A DNA stretch of 8,265 nucleotides from Thauera sp. (GTDB taxonomy: Bacteria > Pseudomonadota > Gammaproteobacteria > Burkholderiales > Rhodocyclaceae), in NCBI GenBank assembly GCA_023150215.1, contig JAKLLJ010000140.1, positions 1 to 8,265 of the forward strand. The letters run 5' to 3'. The notes below the pieces were generated by a model. The model did not search any database, was not told where the DNA came from, and was given only the letters and a program-made list of their open reading frames with translations. Both the position numbers and the translations under genes were made by a program. Every line of letters begins with the position of its first letter. Position 1 is the stretch's first letter. Shown here in pieces: positions 6,149-8,265 of the stretch.

Positions 6149-7084
6149 ATGTCCATCCTCGTCTGCGGATCGGTCGCCTACGACTCGATCATGGTCTTCC
6201 ACGACCGCTTCCGGAATCACATCCTCCCCGAGCAGATCCACATCCTCAACGTCTCCTTCCTGGTGCCCGATCTGCGCCGGGAGTTCGGTGGCTGCGCGGG
6301 CAACATCGCCTACGGGCTCAAGCTGCTCGGCAGCGATCCGCTGATCGTCGCCACCGTGGGCGAGGACGCCGGGCCGTACCGTACGCGCCTGCGCGCACTT
6401 GGGCTGCGCGAGGACTTCGTGCGCGAGGTGCCGGGCACCTACACCGCGCAGGCCTTCATCACCACCGACCTGGACGACAACCAGATCACCGCCTTCCATC
6501 CCGGGGCGATGTTCCACTCGCACCTCAACGACGTGCGCAGCGCCACCGACGCGACCCTGGGCATCGTGTCGCCCGACGGTGCCGACGGCATGCTGCGCCA
6601 CGCCGATGGTCTTGCCGCGACGGGCGTGCCCTTCGTGTTCGACCCCGGCCAGGCGCTGCCCATCCTCGGTAGCGAAGCGTTACTGAAATGCCTGCAACAG
6701 GCGCGCTACTGTACGGTCAATGATTACGAGGCGCGCCTGATGTGCGACAAGACCGGGCGCAGCGAGGCGGACCTCGCGCGCGAGGTCGAGGCCTTGGTGG
6801 TGACGCTGGGCGCGGAAGGGTCGCGCGTGCATTGGCGGGGTGAGGTGTTCGCCGTGCCGGCAGTGAAGGCCGATGCGATCGTCGATCCGACAGGCTGCGG
6901 GGACGCCTATCGTGCCGGCCTGCTGCACGGCATCGCCAATGGCTGGGATCTGCTGCGCAGCGCACGGCTGGCCGCGGTGATGGGGGCGGTCAAGATCGCC
7001 CATCGCGGGGGGCAGAACCATCAGCCCTCGCGTGCGGACATCGGCTCGCGCTATCGCGAGGCATTCGGGGAGGATTTGTGGTGA
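6149..7084 (+). CDS. PfkB-family carbohydrate/nucleoside kinase (adenosine-kinase-like)
   Basis: This is a ribokinase-superfamily kinase of 311 residues that phosphorylates a sugar or nucleoside hydroxyl with ATP in the cytoplasm. Visible features: a first strand with an acidic substrate-site residue (GSVAYDSI at 7-14); the PfkB signature region FGGCAGNIAYGLKLLG at 46-61; NDYEA at 191-195, which carries the NxxE metal/phosphate motif; VTLGAEGS at 218-225; and DPTGCGDAYRAG at 246-257, the anion-hole motif with Asp252 as catalytic base. The usual DTxGAGD appears here as DPTGCGD, a form I associate with adenosine-kinase-like bacterial members. The substrate therefore stays open between adenosine, ribose and other sugars. 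The ATG at 6149 is chosen because the family strand SILVCGS follows directly; the longer frame from 6107 would start before the -10 box. No Shine-Dalgarno is visible. Confidence 0.9.
   Translation: MSILVCGSVAYDSIMVFHDRFRNHILPEQIHILNVSFLVPDLRREFGGCAGNIAYGLKLLGSDPLIVATVGEDAGPYRTRLRALGLREDFVREVPGTYTAQAFITTDLDDNQITAFHPGAMFHSHLNDVRSATDATLGIVSPDGADGMLRHADGLAATGVPFVFDPGQALPILGSEALLKCLQQARYCTVNDYEARLMCDKTGRSEADLAREVEALVVTLGAEGSRVHWRGEVFAVPAVKADAIVDPTGCGDAYRAGLLHGIANGWDLLRSARLAAVMGAVKIAHRGGQNHQPSRADIGSRYREAFGEDLW
7067..7074 (+). promoter_or_regulatory. Ribosome binding site of the lipoprotein gene
   Basis: GGGGAGGA lies inside the last codons of the kinase gene. It is 6 nt before the GTG at 7081 but only 3 nt before the GTG at 7078, so it favours 7081 as the start. 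Confidence 0.6.
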
Positions 7085-7551
7085 ATCACAAGGCAATCAC
7101 ATGGCGTGCCGCCGCTGGCGCATTGATTGCGGCGCTGCTCGTGGGCGGTTGTGCGCAGGGTCTGGGGGGCAGCACTTATTCGCGTACCGAGGCGCGCCGC
7201 GTGATGACGGTGCAGTTCGGCACCATCGAGGCCGTGCGCGGCGTGCTGCTCGAGGGCACGAAGACGCCGATCGGCTCGGTGGCGGGGGCAGCGGTCGGCG
7301 GCATCGCCGGCAACACCATCGGCGGCGGTCGTGGTCAGGCCGTGGCGACGGTGATCGGCGCGGTCGCCGGCGGCCTCGCCGGCTCGGCGGTCGAGGAGAG
7401 CGCGACCCGAACCCAGGGCGTGGAGCTCACGGTGCGCCTGGACGACGGCCAGTTCCTCGCCGTAGTGCAGGCCGACGAGGGCGAAGGCTTCCGTGCGGGC
7501 GAGCGCGTGCGCGTGCTGCGCGACGCCGGTACGACGCGGGTGGCGCGCTGA
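7081..7551 (+). CDS. Glycine-zipper outer-membrane lipoprotein (SlyB/17-kDa antigen-like)
   Basis: This is a 156-residue lipoprotein. The signal peptide has Lys4 and Arg9, a hydrophobic core (10-20) and a lipobox VGGC ending at Cys24. The residue after Cys is Ala, not Asp, which predicts sorting to the outer membrane. Residues 65-104 are a glycine-zipper block with repeated small-residue spacing (GSVAGAAVGGIAGNTIGGG, then GAVAGGLAGSAVEE), like the two short helices of the SlyB/Rick_17kDa family. The C-terminal 40 or so residues are a polar, probably beta-rich domain. SlyB-type proteins help keep the outer membrane intact; the exact role here is unknown. Two consecutive GTG codons could start translation. 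GTG at 7081 overlaps the kinase stop by 4 nt (GTGA), indicating translational coupling, and is better spaced from GGGGAGGA. Confidence 0.88.
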   Translation: MNHKAITWRAAAGALIAALLVGGCAQGLGGSTYSRTEARRVMTVQFGTIEAVRGVLLEGTKTPIGSVAGAAVGGIAGNTIGGGRGQAVATVIGAVAGGLAGSAVEESATRTQGVELTVRLDDGQFLAVVQADEGEGFRAGERVRVLRDAGTTRVAR

Positions 7552-7629
7552 GCCTTGGGGCTCGTCCGCATCGTCGCGCGTCCGTGCGCGCAGCCCGGCA
7601 ATTGAAAAGTCGTGCGCTGTCGTGCGCCC

Positions 7630-7658
7630 GGAGGCCTCACCGTGACCATGACGCCTCC
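7630..7658. terminator. Weak hairpin in the convergent lipoprotein/DUF3426 gap
   Basis: GGAGGC (7630-7635) and GCCTCC (7653-7658) can pair across a 17-nt loop, followed on the plus strand by CTTTCC. This is the best stem I see in the 146-bp gap between the two convergent stops. The long loop and lack of a clean T run make it a doubtful terminator. Confidence 0.22.
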
Positions 7659-7697
7659 CTTTCCACGCCTCGATCCTGACACACCACACTTCACGCC

Positions 7698-8265
7698 TCA
7701 CGGATAGAACGCGTAAATCCGGTAGCCCGTGGGTGCGACCCCGGGCGCCGCGAACGGGATGCGCAATTCGATCGCATTGCGGGCGGTGAAGGCCTCGTGC
7801 GCTTGCGTGGCGGGTTGCCAGTCGGCAGGCGGCAGCACCCTGCGCGCGAGCGGGTTGTCGCCGGCGTCGGTGAGGGTCAGCTCCAGGTGTGGCCATTGCT
7901 GCGGATAGTCGGCGCGATTGTTGAGCGTGGCCTGCAGCAGGTAATGCCCCGGTCGTCCCGGCTCGGCTTGCAGGTCGGAGGACTCGATCGCGATCAACTC
8001 GGCGTCCCGCGGATAGGGGACGGTACAGCCGGCGCGGGCGCAGGCCGCGCTGAGCAGCGGACGCAGCCCGGGCAGCATGCGCGCGATCTCCTTGCGGTAA
8101 AGATAGCCCGCCTGCACGGCGAGCAGGCTGCCGAGCGCGAGCACGACAAGGGCCGCGAGCATGCGCAGCAGCGGGCGCGTCGCAGTGGGCGGTCGACCGT
8201 AGGTCGCGTCGAGGTGGGCGAGATCGGGTTCTGCAGCCAGCGGCGGCAAGTCGTCGGGCGGCGCT
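7698..8265 (-). CDS. DUF3426 single-pass membrane protein, C-terminal part (cut by window edge)
   Basis: The frame is open from the right edge to a TGA at 7698, giving 188 visible residues; the N-terminus lies outside the window. A polar, Pro-rich stretch comes first, then one membrane helix (about visible residues 34-55, MLAALVVLALGSLLAVQAGYLYR), then a mostly beta periplasmic domain. The block with two cysteines (CARAGCTVPYPRD), ELIAIESSDL, NNRADYPQQWPHLELTLTD and RRVLPPADW match what I recall of DUF3426. Such proteins usually begin with an MJ0042-type zinc ribbon, expected just beyond the edge, and in many betaproteobacteria lie near prmA; both points are inference here. A TTG at 8249 could be taken as a start, but the frame continues open past it. 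The function of the family is unknown. Confidence 0.8.
   Translation of the reverse strand, partial: APPDDLPPLAAEPDLAHLDATYGRPPTATRPLLRMLAALVVLALGSLLAVQAGYLYRKEIARMLPGLRPLLSAACARAGCTVPYPRDAELIAIESSDLQAEPGRPGHYLLQATLNNRADYPQQWPHLELTLTDAGDNPLARRVLPPADWQPATQAHEAFTARNAIELRIPFAAPGVAPTGYRIYAFYP

Noticed and set aside
7051..7896. A 281-codon minus-strand frame covering the lipoprotein and the convergent gap
   Set aside because: It overlaps two well-supported genes, is Arg/Ala/His-rich and has no domain signal.
8247..8249. TTG as the true start of the DUF3426 gene
   Set aside because: The frame stays open to the window edge and the family normally has a zinc-ribbon N-terminus before the membrane helix, so the gene most likely begins outside the window.

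Overview
The window is an ordinary, GC-rich, densely coded stretch of Gram-negative chromosome. The LPS enzyme WaaA, an ornithine-lipid type acyltransferase pair, a glycine-zipper lipoprotein and a DUF3426 protein together suggest a betaproteobacterium. Rhodocyclales (Thauera/Azoarcus-like) is my best guess from gene content, not from a search. I see no phage genes, insertion sequences, CRISPR arrays, RNA genes or other signs of transfer. Base composition looks uniform throughout.

Layout. From 1 to 1734, on the minus strand, lie waaA (Kdo transferase) and, downstream of it, the first 140 residues of a SAM-dependent methyltransferase that runs off the left edge. A divergent promoter region (1735-1889) separates waaA from a plus-strand pair: a UDP-glucuronate 4-epimerase-like SDR enzyme (1890-2897) and apaH, the diadenosine tetraphosphatase (2967-3764). 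Converging on apaH from the right is a minus-strand operon, olsB then olsA-like plsC (5519 to 3865), which would make ornithine lipids. A second divergent region (5520-5630) leads into a plus-strand run: a HIT-family hydrolase (5631-6080), a PfkB-family kinase with its own -10 box (6149-7084), and a lipoprotein translationally coupled to the kinase (7081-7551). A DUF3426 membrane protein (7698-8265, minus strand, N-terminus outside the window) converges on the lipoprotein.

Themes. The genes fall into two loose groups. One is envelope building: WaaA for the LPS core, the epimerase for a nucleotide sugar, OlsB/OlsA for membrane lipid, and the lipoprotein. The other is nucleotide housekeeping: ApaH, the HIT protein and an adenosine-kinase-like PfkB protein. 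Nothing here amounts to a clearly new multi-gene system. The most interesting signals are small and regulatory. Three transcription-unit heads (waaA, the epimerase, the kinase) each have a good -10 box 27-34 nt before the start codon, followed by a pyrimidine-rich leader with no Shine-Dalgarno sequence. Two inverted repeats also sit on the divergent promoter regions.
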